64,000 bases of DNA from Geodermatophilaceae bacterium NBWT11 (GTDB taxonomy: Bacteria > Actinomycetota > Actinomycetes > Mycobacteriales > Geodermatophilaceae): positions 2,790,001 to 2,854,000 of the forward strand of contig CP043652.1 of assembly GCA_014218215.1 (NCBI GenBank), written 5' to 3'. Each line of letters begins with the position of its first letter. The stretch's first letter is position 1. Below, piece by piece: positions 10,856 to 19,936 of the stretch. Position numbers and translations under genes: made by a program. Below the pieces are notes generated by a model, which worked only from the letters and a program-made list of their open reading frames with translations, made no database searches and was not told the DNA's origin.

Positions 10856-11848
10856 ATGCGCACCAGCGCCCGCATCCTCACCACCACGTTCGCCGTCGCC
10901 ACGGTGCTCGCCACCGCCGCCTGCGGTGAGTCCGGTTCGTCCGGCACCAGCGCGGGCAGCGGCGGGGAGGCCTCCGGCGACGCCTGCGCGCCGATCCCCG
11001 GCGACCAGCTCGTCGTCCTCGAGGACGACAAGGGCCTGCAGGCCGTCGACAACATCATCCCGGCGATCAACACCGCGTTCTCCGAGGCGAACCCCGGGGT
11101 GCTCGAGGTGCTCAGCTCCATCTCCACGGTGCTCACCACCGAGGACCTGGTCGCGATGAACTCCGGGGTGGACATCGAGCGGCAGTCCGCCGAGGACGTC
11201 GCCGCGGCCTACGTCAGCGACAACGACCTGGGCGCCGACGCGACCGCCGGGAGCGGTGCCGTCGTCGTCGGCGCCGCCAGCTTCACCGAGAGCCAGATCC
11301 TGGCCAACGTCTACGCCGACACCCTGAACGCCGCGGGCTACACCGCGAGCGTGCAGACCGTCGGCCAGCGCGAGACCTACCTGCCCGCGCTCGAGGCCGG
11401 GGACTTCGACGTCTTCCCCGAGTACGTCGGGACGCTCACCGAGTACCTGGACGGCAACCCCGACGAGGCGGTCGCCAGCTCCGACCTCGACGCGACCGTC
11501 GAGGTGCTGCGCCCCCTGGGTGAGGCCGTCGGCCTGACCTTCGGCGAGCCGGCCGAGGCCGCCGACGAGAACGCCTTCGCCATCACCACCACGCTGCAGG
11601 ACGAGCTCGGCGGGGTCACCACCCTGTCCGAGCTGGCCGAGGCCTGCTCCGACGGGTCCCTGGTCCTCGGTGGCACGCCCGAGTGCCCGACCCGGCCCTT
11701 CTGCCAGCCCGGCCTCGAGGAGACCTACGGCTTCACCTTCGCCCAGGTGAACGACTACGACCTCGGTGCCCCCACCAACCAGGCGCTCATCCAGGGCGAG
11801 ATCTCCCTGGCCCTGGCCCTGTCGACGGACCCGGTCTTCGCGCAGTAA
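10856..11848 (+). CDS. Osmoprotectant-binding lipoprotein 1
   Basis: The 330-residue substrate-binding protein of the ABC importer has an N-terminal lipoprotein signal with lipobox TAAC; the cysteine at about residue 22 would be lipidated and membrane-anchored. A Gly/Ser linker follows, then an OpuAC-type periplasmic-binding fold. Family-like stretches include VGAASFTESQILANVYADTL, VQTVGQRETYLPALEAGDFDVFPEYVGTL and a C-terminal TNQALIQGEISLALAL. ATG 10856 follows AAGGCGG. The adjacent downstream gene is a close paralogue of identical length. Confidence 0.92.
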   Translation: MRTSARILTTTFAVATVLATAACGESGSSGTSAGSGGEASGDACAPIPGDQLVVLEDDKGLQAVDNIIPAINTAFSEANPGVLEVLSSISTVLTTEDLVAMNSGVDIERQSAEDVAAAYVSDNDLGADATAGSGAVVVGAASFTESQILANVYADTLNAAGYTASVQTVGQRETYLPALEAGDFDVFPEYVGTLTEYLDGNPDEAVASSDLDATVEVLRPLGEAVGLTFGEPAEAADENAFAITTTLQDELGGVTTLSELAEACSDGSLVLGGTPECPTRPFCQPGLEETYGFTFAQVNDYDLGAPTNQALIQGEISLALALSTDPVFAQ

Positions 11849-11860
11849 CGCGAGGACGAC

Positions 11861-11896
11861 GACGGACGGGCACCCCCACGGGGGTGCCCGTCTGTC
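11861..11896 (+). terminator. Hairpin terminator after binding-protein gene 1
   Basis: Arms at 11865-11877 and 11880-11892 pair perfectly around a 2-base centre (a loop of 4-6 in practice) and can extend outward through a G-T pair. There is no long T tract, as usual in GC-rich actinobacteria. It suggests that the second binding-protein gene has its own promoter or is reached only by read-through. Confidence 0.6.
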
Positions 11897-11978
11897 GTTC
11901 GGCAACGAATCGGTCACGGTGCACCCGAGGGTTTGCGCTGGTGAGGGCACACCGGGTTCTCTCAAGGGCCGCGGGACA

Positions 11979-12039
11979 CCTCCCGCCAGACACGCGTCGT
12001 CCCCGGGACCGGGGACGCGGGACACAGAAGGCGGACCAC
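11979..12039 (+). promoter_or_regulatory. Structured leader, copy 2, before osmoprotectant-binding gene 2
   Basis: This is a near-copy of the leader at 10797-10855. The hairpin arms are 11998-12006 and 12009-12017. Relative to copy 1 one C-G pair has become T-A, so pairing is kept while sequence changed. The CCGCC/GGCGG flank and AAGGCGG ribosome-binding region are conserved. Retention of the fold after duplication is the evidence for function. Confidence 0.5.
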
Positions 12040-13032
12040 ATGCGCATGCGCGCCCGCGTACTCACTCCGTTCGCCATCGCCGCGGTGCTGGCCACCGCCG
12101 CCTGCGGCGAGTCCGGCTCCTCGGGCAACGGCTCCGGCGGCAGCGACGGCGGCCAGGCCTCCGGCAGCGCCTGCGCGCCGATCGCCGACGACAACCTCGT
12201 GGTGATGGAGGACGACAAGGAGCTCCAGGCCGTCGACAACATCATCCCGGCCCTGGAGACCACGTACTCCGAGGCCAACCCCACCGCGATCGACGCCCTG
12301 AACACCGTCTCGGAGGTGCTCACCACCGAGGACCTGGTCGGCCTGAACGCCGCCGTGGACGTCGAGCGGCAGAGCGTCACCGACGCCGCGGCCGCCTACG
12401 TCGAGGAGAACGACCTCGGCTCGGGCGTCACCGGCAGCGGCTCGGTCACCGTCGGGGCGGCCAGCTTCACCGAGAGCCAGATCCTGGCCAACGTCTACGC
12501 CGGGGCGCTGAACAACGCCGGCTTCACCGCCACCGTGCAGACCGTCGGGCAGCGCGAGGCCTACCTGCCCGCCCTGCAGGCCGGCCAGTTCCAGGTCTTC
12601 CCCGAGTACGTCGGCACGGTCGCCGAGTACCTGGACGGCAACCCCGACGAGGCCGTGGTCTCCGGTGACCTGGACTCCAGCGTCGAGGTCCTGCGCGGCC
12701 TGGGGACCCCGGCCGGGCTGACCTTCGGCGAGCCCGCCGAGGCCGAGGACAGCAACGCCTTCGCGATCACCGTCGCGCTGCAGGAGGAGCTGGGCGGCAT
12801 CACCACGATGTCCGAGCTCGCCGAGGCCTGCTCGGACGGCTCGCTGATCCTGGGCGCCACCCCCGAGTGCCCGACCCGGCCCTTCTGCCAGATCGGGCTC
12901 GAGGACGTCTACGGCTTCCAGTTCGCCTCGCTGGGCGACTACGACCTGGGTGCGGCCACCAACCAGGCCCTGATCCAGGGCGAGATCTCGATGGCCCAGG
13001 TCCTCAGCACGGACCCGATCCTCGCCCAGTAG
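12040..13032 (+). CDS. Osmoprotectant-binding lipoprotein 2 (tandem paralogue)
   Basis: The 330-residue paralogue of the preceding gene keeps the lipobox TAAC, the ASFTESQILANVY stretch, VQTVGQREAYLPALQAG and the TNQALIQGEIS end. Divergence is concentrated in the linker after the lipidated cysteine and in a segment around residues 60-110. ATG 12040 follows AAGGCGG; an in-frame ATG at 12046 is an alternative. Together the pair may give one transporter two ligand specificities or affinities; this is inference. Confidence 0.92.
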   Translation: MRMRARVLTPFAIAAVLATAACGESGSSGNGSGGSDGGQASGSACAPIADDNLVVMEDDKELQAVDNIIPALETTYSEANPTAIDALNTVSEVLTTEDLVGLNAAVDVERQSVTDAAAAYVEENDLGSGVTGSGSVTVGAASFTESQILANVYAGALNNAGFTATVQTVGQREAYLPALQAGQFQVFPEYVGTVAEYLDGNPDEAVVSGDLDSSVEVLRGLGTPAGLTFGEPAEAEDSNAFAITVALQEELGGITTMSELAEACSDGSLILGATPECPTRPFCQIGLEDVYGFQFASLGDYDLGAATNQALIQGEISMAQVLSTDPILAQ

Positions 13033-13049
13033 CGCGAAGGACCGGACCG

Positions 13050-13085
13050 CAGAGGCGGGCACCCCACACGGGGTGCCCGCCTCTG
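13050..13085 (+). terminator. Perfect 16 bp hairpin terminator
   Basis: Arms 13050-13065 and 13070-13085 pair over 16 bases around an ACAC loop, 17 bases past the stop of binding-protein gene 2. No T tract follows. Confidence 0.75.
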
Positions 13086-13091
13086 GCGTCA

Positions 13092-13154
13092 GCGGCCCCT
13101 CTGCAGGGGCCCGCGCCGAGCTTGCGAGGTGTGGGGGGCAGAGGGGTCCTTCTA
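13092..13154. repeat. Convergent-end stem-loop repeat, copy A
   Basis: The outer arms (13094-13104 and 13138-13149) pair, and the copy ends in GGTCCTTCT. It belongs to a family with 14915-14984, 23709-23784, 28681-28742 and 33582-33659. It sits between convergent genes and overlaps the stop codon of DUF1684. It probably works as a two-way terminator. This is the most diverged copy. Confidence 0.6.
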
Positions 13155-13760
13155 GTACCAGCCGTTCTCGGGGAGCTGCTCGCCGACCGGGACGACGGCA
13201 TCGAGCTGGTTGCCGGCCTGGGGCAGGGGGCAGGACCAGCGCGGGTCGTAGGTGCACGAGGGGTGGTAGGCGAAGTTCAGGTCGACGACGAGGTGCCCGT
13301 CGTCCCCGCCGAGGTCGGCGCCCTTGACGGTGTCGAGCAGGTAGCGCCCCCCGCCGTACGTCGTCTGGCCCGCGCTGCCGTCGCGGAAGGGCAGGAAGAC
13401 GCCCCCGCCGTAGCCCCCGAGCCACCACACGTCGAGCCGGCCCAGGTCGCCCAGGGTGACCCGGCCCAGCAGGTCGAGGTCGACGACGCCGTCGTCGGCG
13501 GTGGGCAGCGACAGGTGCTGGGGCTCGACGTCGGTGTCCAGCCGGGCCCGGAAACGGAAGGCCGGGTCGTGGTCGGCGACGGGCAGCCCGGTGAAGGCGG
13601 CCCGGGCGTCGGGGCCCAGCGGGGAGTCCGGGTGGTCGGCGAACAGCGCGTCGCGGCCGGCCCGCCAGGCGGCCCACCCGGCGGCGGGGTCGGGCTCGGC
13701 CCGCACGGCGGCGTAGAGGGCGTGCACCTGTCGGCGCCAGTCGAGGAGGGTGAGGCTCAC
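13152..13760 (-). CDS. DUF1684 protein
   Basis: The 202-residue cytoplasmic protein has no signal peptide. The C-terminal part carries the family signature: a YGGGRYLLDTVKGAD segment, then LNFAYHPSCTYDPRWSCPL, with two Cys and a conserved Tyr-Asp-Pro-Arg-Trp. DUF1684 members are often about 200-280 residues; the function is not established. GTG at 13760. It stands alone, convergent with the transporter genes, and has no operon partner. Confidence 0.85.
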   Translation of the reverse strand: MSLTLLDWRRQVHALYAAVRAEPDPAAGWAAWRAGRDALFADHPDSPLGPDARAAFTGLPVADHDPAFRFRARLDTDVEPQHLSLPTADDGVVDLDLLGRVTLGDLGRLDVWWLGGYGGGVFLPFRDGSAGQTTYGGGRYLLDTVKGADLGGDDGHLVVDLNFAYHPSCTYDPRWSCPLPQAGNQLDAVVPVGEQLPENGWY

Positions 13761-13842
13761 CGGGACGACTGTGGCACCGCCGGCGCGGACCGGCGCGTCC
13801 GACAGCGGGGCAGGTCACGGCCGAGGGGGGTCCGGGAGCCCG

Positions 13843-13848
13843 TAAGGT
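13843..13848 (+). promoter_or_regulatory. -10 element, probable leaderless start
   Basis: TAAGGT ends 7 bases before the GTG at 13856. No ribosome-binding site is visible. Confidence 0.5.
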
Positions 13849-13855
13849 CACGGAT

Positions 13856-14911
13856 GTGGCAGGTGAGCCGGACGAGACGGGACCGCGGGTCCCCGGCACG
13901 TCCCGGCCCGGCCTGAACCCCGTCGTCCGGGTCGTCGGACTGGTGCTCGGGTTCGCCCTGGCCATCGCTGCCACGCTGGCCGTCTTCCTCACCGAGGACG
14001 CGCTCTACCTCCGCCTGGCCGTCATCGCCGTCGCCTGGGCGTTCGTCATCGCCGCGTTCGCCGCCGGCCGACGGTCCACCGACCAGGCCGTCGCCGCCGG
14101 GCGGGAGGCCGAGCTGCGGCAGGCCTACGAGCTCGAGCTGGAGCGTGAGGTCGCCGCCCGCCGGGAGTTCGAGCTGACGCTGGAGAACCAGCTGCGCCGC
14201 GAGGCGCAGGAGGCCATGCGCGCCGAGCTGGACCAGATGCGCGCGGACCTCGCCTCGGTGGCCCAGTTGCGCGACCAGCTGGCCGGGCTCGGTGAGCTGC
14301 GCGCCGACATGGGCCGCTTGCGGCGGGAGCTCACCGAGCAGCTGTCCGGGGAGATGCTGGTCGAGCGGATCGTGATGCGCACCCAGTCCATCCGGATGCC
14401 GGCCGACCGCCCGCTGCTGGGCGCACCCGACGCGCGCCTGCTGGAGGGGACCCCCCTCTCCGAGCCCGTCGTCGAGCAGCCCCGCCGCGCCGTCCCGCCC
14501 CCGGTACCGGCCCCTCCCGGCCCTGCCGAGTCCACCCAGGCCCTGCCGCGGGTCGTCGAGCCGGAGCCCGAGCCCGAGCCCGAGCCCGAGCCGAGGCCGG
14601 AACCCGCACCCGGCCCCACGACCGGCTCGCACGCGGCCCTCTGGGACGCCCCGGCCGCGGTCGCGCGCACGCCCCAGGACGGTCCAGCCCCACGCCGGCA
14701 CCGTCGCGCGGCCCCGGAGGAGGAGGTCGTCGCCGTCCCCCAGGAGCCCGAGCACGAACCGGACGTCTACGAGACCGCCGGCCACCAGCGGCTGACCCAG
14801 ATCCTCGAGGAGTCCGGTGCGACCGCCGGTGGGGGCGGCCGCCGGCGCCGCCGCGCCGCCGAGGACGACGACGGCGACGACGTCCTCGCCCGGGTGCTCA
14901 GGGGGAAGTGA
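13856..14911 (+). CDS. Membrane-anchored coiled-coil protein (DUF6779-like)
   Basis: The 351-residue protein has two membrane segments near the N-terminus (about residues 23-45 and 48-66). A charged helical region rich in Glu, Arg and Leu follows (about 75-175), a probable coiled coil on the cytoplasmic side, then a disordered Pro/Glu tail with a run of Pro-Glu repeats at about 237-247 and a basic stretch near the end. No catalytic motif is seen. Architecture and position near the DUF2520-pan genes resemble the actinobacterial DUF6779 group, which I name only tentatively. The start rests on the TAAGGT element. Function unknown. Confidence 0.75.
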   Translation: MAGEPDETGPRVPGTSRPGLNPVVRVVGLVLGFALAIAATLAVFLTEDALYLRLAVIAVAWAFVIAAFAAGRRSTDQAVAAGREAELRQAYELELEREVAARREFELTLENQLRREAQEAMRAELDQMRADLASVAQLRDQLAGLGELRADMGRLRRELTEQLSGEMLVERIVMRTQSIRMPADRPLLGAPDARLLEGTPLSEPVVEQPRRAVPPPVPAPPGPAESTQALPRVVEPEPEPEPEPEPRPEPAPGPTTGSHAALWDAPAAVARTPQDGPAPRRHRRAAPEEEVVAVPQEPEHEPDVYETAGHQRLTQILEESGATAGGGGRRRRRAAEDDDGDDVLARVLRGK

Positions 14912-14914
14912 CGG

Positions 14915-14984
14915 TCTGGAACGGCCTCGTCCCCGGGACCCGCGGCGCGCGCAGCGTGTCGTGGGGAGGGACGAGGTCCTTCTC
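14915..14984. repeat. Convergent-end stem-loop repeat, copy B
   Basis: Arms 14923-14933 and 14968-14979 pair. A TGGAACGG flank is shared, inverted, with copies C and E. It occupies nearly all of the space between the convergent coiled-coil gene and the SDR gene and touches the SDR stop codon. Confidence 0.7.
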
Positions 14985-15748
14985 TAGATGGGGCCCTGGC
15001 TCAGCGCGCCGCCGTCGAGCACCAGGGTCTGACCGGTCACCCAGCCCGCGCCGTCGGACAGCAGGTAGGCCGCGGCCTCGCCGATGTCCTCGGGCACACC
15101 GAGCCGGCCGACCGGGTACTGCCCGGAGACCTCGTCCTCCCGGCCGGTGAACAGCGCCTCGGCGAACTTGGTCTTGACCACGGCCGGGGCGACGGCGTTC
15201 ACCCGGATCCGCTGCGGACCGAGCTCGACGGCCAGCTGGGTGGTGAGGTTGACCAGCGCCGCCTTGCTGACCCCGTAGGCGGCGATCCCGGCGCTGGACT
15301 TCAGCCCGGCGACCGAGGCCACGATGAGCACCGACCCGCCGTGCTGGCCCATCCACGCCCGGTGCGCCTCCTGGACCAGGCCCAGGGTGCCGACGACGTT
15401 GGTGTCCAGGATCTTGCGGAAGGCGTCCAGCGGGGCCTCGATCAGGGGTCCGTAGTAGGGGTTGATCCCCACGTTGCCGACCAGGCAGTCCAGGCTGCCG
15501 AACGTGTCGATCGCGGTGCGGACCGCCTCGGCGCGGTGCTCGGGGTCCCCGGCGTTGCCGGCCACCGCGACGGCGACCTCCGGGCCGCCGAGGGCCTCGA
15601 CCGCCTCGGCGAGCGCCTCGGGCTTGCGGGCGGTGAGCACCACCCGGGCGCCGCGGTCGACCAGGCTGCGGGCGATGGCCAGCCCGATGCCCCGGCTGCC
15701 GCCGGTGACCAGGGCGGTGCGTCCTGCGTAGGAGTCGGACGTGCTCAG
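14984..15748 (-). CDS. SDR-family oxidoreductase with a probable CTG start
   Basis: The 254-residue classical short-chain dehydrogenase has a TGGSRGIG cofactor loop near residue 16, NVGIN, the S-x12-Y-xxx-K catalytic set (VASVAGL... [10 protein letters not shown]) and a GGAL-type C-terminus like FabG relatives. The natural substrate is unknown. No ATG, GTG or TTG lies near the expected N-terminus: GAGGAG sits 7 bases before a CTG at 15748, giving [11 protein letters not shown]. The nearest standard start is a GTG at 15811, which would add 21 residues without a ribosome-binding site. The CTG start is inference. Confidence 0.85.
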   Translation of the reverse strand: MSTSDSYAGRTALVTGGSRGIGLAIARSLVDRGARVVLTARKPEALAEAVEALGGPEVAVAVAGNAGDPEHRAEAVRTAIDTFGSLDCLVGNVGINPYYGPLIEAPLDAFRKILDTNVVGTLGLVQEAHRAWMGQHGGSVLIVASVAGLKSSAGIAAYGVSKAALVNLTTQLAVELGPQRIRVNAVAPAVVKTKFAEALFTGREDEVSGQYPVGRLGVPEDIGEAAAYLLSDGAGWVTGQTLVLDGGALSQGPI

Positions 15749-16021
15749 GGGGTGCTCCTCGGGGGTGCTGGCCGGCCGCGTCGCCGACGCGGCGAACCTA
15801 CCGAGCCCCACGGGTGAGTCAGCACACAGCCGCCGTGCGTTGCCGAGCGGCCCCTGGGATAACACACTCGCCGACGACACGACACCTGCGTGACACACCC
15901 GGTCGCAGCAGGGGCCCGCGTCGCCGCACCACCCGATCCACCCGCGGCTCCCCGACGACGAGGAGCCGCACCCGCCGACAGTCCGGTACCCGCGAGGGAC
16001 TGGAACGAGAGGTGCACCCCC
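15749..16021. other. Divergent intergenic region, 273 bp
   Basis: This region lies between the SDR gene (leftward) and the DUF2520-pan operon (rightward). It contains a GGGATAACAC stretch near 15856-15865 that could serve as a -10 region for the pan operon. I see no repeat, RNA gene or conserved small ORF in it. Confidence 0.4.
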
Positions 16022-16948
16022 GTGAACCGTGCCCGCCGCACGCCCGCAGGACCCGTCCCGCCCCCCGCCCGCCTCCGCGTGGGCATCGTCGGCGCCGGCC
16101 GGGTCGGCTCCGTCCTCGGTGCGGCCCTCGCCGCCGCCGGTCACGACGTCGTCGCCGCGTCGGGGGTGTCCACCGCCTCCGCCGAGCGCGCCGGCCGGCT
16201 GCTGCCCGGGGTCCCGCTGCTGCCCGCCGACGAGGTGGTGGCCGCCAGCGACCTCGTGGTGCTCGCCGTCCCCGACGACACCCTGCCCGGGCTGGTCGCC
16301 GGCCTGGCCGGCACCGGCGCCTGGCGTCGCGGCCAGCTGGCCTTCCACACCTCCGGCGCCCACGGCCTGGCCGTGCTGGCCCCCGCGGAGGAGCACGGCG
16401 TGCTCAGCCTGGCGCTGCACCCGGCCATGACCTTCTCCGGCGGTCCCGAGGACGTCGCCCGGCTCACCGGCACCGCGTTCGGCGTGACCAGCCGTCCCGA
16501 GCACCGTGCAGTGGCCGAGACGCTGTCGCTGGAGATGGGCGGCGAGCCCTTCTGGGTCGCCGAGGACGACCGGGCGCTCTACCACGCAGCGCTGGTCACC
16601 GGCGCGAACCACCTGGTCACGCTGGTCGCCGAGGCCGCGGACCTGCTCCGCGCCGCCGGCGTGGACAGCCCGGCCCGGGTGCTGGGCCCGCTGCTGACCG
16701 CCGCCCTGGACAACGGGCTGCGCCGCGGGGACGCCGGGCTCACCGGCCCGGTCAGCCGGGGGGACGTCGGCACGGTCGCCGGGCACCTGGCCACCCTCGC
16801 CGAGCGGGCCCCCGACGCCGTCGGCGCCTACGTGGCGATGGCCCGCCGCACCACCGAGCGGGCCGCGGCCGCCGGGCGGCTCAAGCCGCACGAGGCAGCC
16901 CCGCTCACCGAGCTGCTCGACGCCGCCGGACAGGACGTGCCGCGATGA
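16022..16948 (+). CDS. Rossmann-fold and DUF2520 protein
   Basis: The 308-residue protein has an N-terminal NAD(P)-binding loop [13 protein letters not shown] at about residues 21-33, a middle [10 protein letters not shown] stretch, and a C-terminal helical DUF2520 domain. The domain pair resembles 6-phosphogluconate dehydrogenase or ketopantoate reductase relatives. Its position directly before panC, with a 4-base overlap, makes a role in pantothenate synthesis (for example ketopantoate reduction) attractive, but this is inference. GTG 16022 is preferred over GTG 15890 because GAGAGG lies 9 bases upstream and the longer version adds a low-complexity Arg/Pro/Ala stretch. Confidence 0.88.
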   Translation: MNRARRTPAGPVPPPARLRVGIVGAGRVGSVLGAALAAAGHDVVAASGVSTASAERAGRLLPGVPLLPADEVVAASDLVVLAVPDDTLPGLVAGLAGTGAWRRGQLAFHTSGAHGLAVLAPAEEHGVLSLALHPAMTFSGGPEDVARLTGTAFGVTSRPEHRAVAETLSLEMGGEPFWVAEDDRALYHAALVTGANHLVTLVAEAADLLRAAGVDSPARVLGPLLTAALDNGLRRGDAGLTGPVSRGDVGTVAGHLATLAERAPDAVGAYVAMARRTTERAAAAGRLKPHEAAPLTELLDAAGQDVPR

Positions 16949-17808
16949 CCGCGAACACCGCGCTGCGGCTGCCCGTGGTCGCCGAGACCGTCGGCGAGCT
17001 GCGCGAGGTGCTGGCCACGCTCCCCGCCCCGGTCGTGCTGGTGCCCACCATGGGCGCCCTGCACGAGGGGCACCGCACGCTGGTGCGGGCCGCCCGCGGG
17101 CTCGGCGGCAGCGTCGTCGTCTCCGTCTTCGTCAACCCGACCCAGTTCGGGCCGGGGGAGGACTTCGACCGCTACCCCCGCACCTGGGACGCCGACCTCG
17201 CTGCCCTGGCCGAGGAGGGCGCCGACGTGGTCTTCCACCCCGGTGTCACCGACGTCTACCCCGAGCCGGCGACCGGTGTGACCGTGCAGCCCGGCCCGGC
17301 GGGTGACGTGCTGGAGGGCGCCGTCCGCCCCGGGCACTTCGCCGGGGTGCTGACCGTCGTCGCCAAGCTCTTCGGCCTGGTGCGCCCGGACGTCGCGGTC
17401 TTCGGGGAGAAGGACTGGCAGCAGCTCACCCTGGTGCGCGGCATGGCCCGCGAGCTCGCCCTCGGCGTCGAGGTCGTGGGCGTCCCCACGGTCCGTGAGG
17501 ACGACGGGATGGCGCTGAGCTCCCGCAACCGGTTCCTCGACGGCGACCAGCGCACCGCGGCGGCCGCCCTGTCCGCGGCCCTGCGTGCGGGGTCCGCTGC
17601 CGGGTCCGACGGGGCCGACGCGGTGCTCGCCGCCGCGCACGCCGTGCTGGACACCGCACCCGGCCTGGTGCTCGACTACCTCGCCCTGACCGACCCCGAC
17701 CTCGGCCCCGCGCCGGCGGAGGGCCCGGCCCGCCTGCTCGTCGCTGCCCGCGCCGGCAGCACCCGACTGATCGACAACACCGCCGTCCACCTGGGGGTAT
17801 CCCGATGA
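16945..17808 (+). CDS. panC: Pantoate-beta-alanine ligase
   Basis: PanC condenses pantoate and beta-alanine with ATP, the last step to pantothenate. The 287-residue protein has the [10 protein letters not shown] nucleotide-binding motif near residue 35, [26 protein letters not shown], and the LSSRNRFL loop. ATG 16945 overlaps the DUF2520 gene and the stop overlaps panD by 4 bases. PanD, its supplier of beta-alanine, follows. Confidence 0.97.
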   Translation: MTANTALRLPVVAETVGELREVLATLPAPVVLVPTMGALHEGHRTLVRAARGLGGSVVVSVFVNPTQFGPGEDFDRYPRTWDADLAALAEEGADVVFHPGVTDVYPEPATGVTVQPGPAGDVLEGAVRPGHFAGVLTVVAKLFGLVRPDVAVFGEKDWQQLTLVRGMARELALGVEVVGVPTVREDDGMALSSRNRFLDGDQRTAAAALSAALRAGSAAGSDGADAVLAAAHAVLDTAPGLVLDYLALTDPDLGPAPAEGPARLLVAARAGSTRLIDNTAVHLGVSR

Positions 17809-18236
17809 TGCGCACCATGCTCAAGTCCAAGATCCACCGGGCCACCGTGACCCAGGCCGACCTGCACTACGTGGGCTCGGTGACCGTCGACGAGGACCTG
17901 ATGGACGCCGCGGACCTGCTGGCCGGCGAGCAGGTCGCCATCGTCGACGTCACCAACGGCGCCCGGCTGGAGACCTACGTGATCCCCGGCCGGCGCGGTT
18001 CGGGCGTGCTCGGCATCAACGGCGCGGCCGCGCACCTGGTGCACCCCGAGGACCTGGTGATCCTGATCAGCTACGGGCTGGTGGACGACGCCGAGGCCAA
18101 GGCGCACATCCCGACCGTCGTGCACGTCGACGGGCAGAACCGGGTGGTGGAGCTGGGCACCGACCCGGCCACCCCGCCGCCGGGGGTCGCCGGCAACGGG
18201 CTCGTGCGCGGGGACGTCGTCGAGCCCGGCCGGTGA
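17805..18236 (+). CDS. panD: Aspartate 1-decarboxylase
   Basis: PanD makes beta-alanine from aspartate with a pyruvoyl group formed by self-cleavage. The cleavage site YVGSVTVD places Gly24-Ser25 at the same position as in the characterised enzymes if the first ATG (17805) is used. Other features: [12 protein letters not shown] and an INGAAAHLV segment. The 143-residue length is normal. It overlaps panC and nadB by 4 bases each. Confidence 0.96.
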   Translation: MMRTMLKSKIHRATVTQADLHYVGSVTVDEDLMDAADLLAGEQVAIVDVTNGARLETYVIPGRRGSGVLGINGAAAHLVHPEDLVILISYGLVDDAEAKAHIPTVVHVDGQNRVVELGTDPATPPPGVAGNGLVRGDVVEPGR

Positions 18237-19936
18237 CCACCACCGCGGTCCACCCCAGCGCCACCCCGGTCGCCGGGCCCCCGCTGCCCACCGGCCTGCC
18301 CCTGCGGCTGGCCGCCCCGGTGCCGGGCTGGGAGCTGACCGCGGACGTCTGCGTCGTCGGGTCCGGCGTCGCCGGGCTGTGCGTGGCGCTGCACGCCCGG
18401 GCCGCGGGCCTGTCGGTCGCCGTCGTTACCAAGGTCGAGGTGGACGACGGGTCGACCCGGTGGGCGCAGGGCGGCATCGCCGCGGTGCTCGCCGACACCG
18501 ACTCCCCGGCCGACCACGCCGCCGACACCGAGGTGGCCGGCGTGGGGCTGTGCGACCCGGCGGCCGTGGCCGCGCTGGTCACCGAGGGCCCCGACCGGCT
18601 GCGCCAGCTGATCAGCTGGGGCGCTGCCTTCGACCGCGGCCCCGACGGGCACCTGCTGCTCACCCGCGAGGGCGGTCACCACGCCGACCGGATCGTGCAC
18701 GCCGGCGGCGACGCCACCGGCGCCGAGGTGCAGCGCGCGCTGCACGCCGCGGTCACCGCCGACCCCGGGATCACCCTGGTCGAGCACGCCATGGTGCTGG
18801 ACCTGGTCACCGATGCCGCCGGGCGGGCCGCCGGGGTCACCCTGCACGTGTTGGGGGAGGGCAGCTCCGACGGCGTCGGCGCCGTCCGGGCGCGGGCGGT
18901 CGTGCTGGCCACCGGCGGGATGGGCCAGGTCTACGCGGCCACCACCAACCCGGCCGTGTCCACCGGCGACGGTGTCGCGCTGGGCCTGCGCGCCGGGGCG
19001 GTCGCCACCGACCTGGAGTTCGTCCAGTTCCACCCCACTGCGCTGTACCTGGGCCCGGGCGCCCGCGGTCAGCAGCCGCTGGTGTCCGAGGCGCTGCGCG
19101 GGGAGGGCGCGCTGCTGCGCGACGCCGCCGGGGAGCGGTTCATGGTCGGCGTGCACCCGCTCGCCGAGCTCGCCCCCCGCGACGTCGTCGCCAAGGCGAT
19201 CACCCGGGTGCAGCTGCGCGACGGGGTGGACCACGTGTTCCTCGACGCCCGCCACGTCGAGGGCCTGGCCGACCGCTTCCCGACCATCGTGGCCCGCTGC
19301 CGGGAGGCCGGCGTCGACCCGGTCACCGAGCTGGTGCCGGTCACCCCGGCCGCGCACTACGCCTCGGGCGGCCTGGCCACCGACCTCACCGGCCGGACGA
19401 CGGTGCCCGGGCTCTACGCCTGCGGCGAGGTCGCCTGCACCGGTGTGCACGGGGCCAACCGGCTGGCCTCGAACTCGCTGCTGGAGGGCCTGGTGTTCGC
19501 CGGCCGGATCGGTGCGGCGCTGGCCGTCGAGCTCCCGGTCCCCGAGGAGGTCCCGCCGCACGCCGCCCACGCCGACGGGTTGCTCGACCCGGCCGCCCGC
19601 ACCGAGCTCACCGCGACGATGTCGGCCCGGGTCGGCGCGCTGCGCAGCGGAGCCGGGCTGACCGAGGCCGCCGGCGCGCTCGCCGGACTGGCCGCCCGGC
19701 TCGGGGACGCCGAGCCCGGGGTCGCCGGCTGGGAGGCCACCGACCTGCTGACCGTGGCCACCGCGTTGACCGCCGCCGCCGGCGCCCGCGAGGAGACCCG
19801 CGGCTGCCACTGGCGGGAGGACCACCCCGACGCCGAGGACGCCTGGCTGGTGCACCTGGACCTGCAGCTGGGGCACGACGGCGCCCTGCAGCTGACCCCC
19901 CGCCCGGTGGGCACCCCCGTGGCGGTGGCCTGGTGA
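18233..19936 (+). CDS. nadB: L-aspartate oxidase
   Basis: NadB is an FAD flavoenzyme that oxidises aspartate to iminoaspartate for NAD synthesis. The 567-residue protein has the dinucleotide loop GSGVAGLC near residue 43, WAQGGIAAV, an [10 protein letters not shown] segment, the [15 protein letters not shown] motif, and [19 protein letters not shown] near the FAD site. GTG 18233 overlaps panD; the stop overlaps nadC. No quinolinate synthase (nadA) is found beside it, although nadA-nadB-nadC is the common order. Confidence 0.95.
   Translation: MTTTAVHPSATPVAGPPLPTGLPLRLAAPVPGWELTADVCVVGSGVAGLCVALHARAAGLSVAVVTKVEVDDGSTRWAQGGIAAVLADTDSPADHAADTEVAGVGLCDPAAVAALVTEGPDRLRQLISWGAAFDRGPDGHLLLTREGGHHADRIVHAGGDATGAEVQRALHAAVTADPGITLVEHAMVLDLVTDAAGRAAGVTLHVLGEGSSDGVGAVRARAVVLATGGMGQVYAATTNPAVSTGDGVALGLRAGAVATDLEFVQFHPTALYLGPGARGQQPLVSEALRGEGALLRDAAGERFMVGVHPLAELAPRDVVAKAITRVQLRDGVDHVFLDARHVEGLADRFPTIVARCREAGVDPVTELVPVTPAAHYASGGLATDLTGRTTVPGLYACGEVACTGVHGANRLASNSLLEGLVFAGRIGAALAVELPVPEEVPPHAAHADGLLDPAARTELTATMSARVGALRSGAGLTEAAGALAGLAARLGDAEPGVAGWEATDLLTVATALTAAAGAREETRGCHWREDHPDAEDAWLVHLDLQLGHDGALQLTPRPVGTPVAVAW

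Noticed and set aside
10730..12039. Possible ydaO-type c-di-AMP riboswitch before the osmoprotectant-binding genes
   Set aside because: The conserved ydaO blocks are not recognisable in either leader; only a simple hairpin with flanking pairing is seen.
14560..14605. Short tandem GAGCCC repeats
   Set aside because: They encode the Pro-Glu run inside the coiled-coil membrane protein; this is coding low complexity, not a CRISPR or regulatory array.
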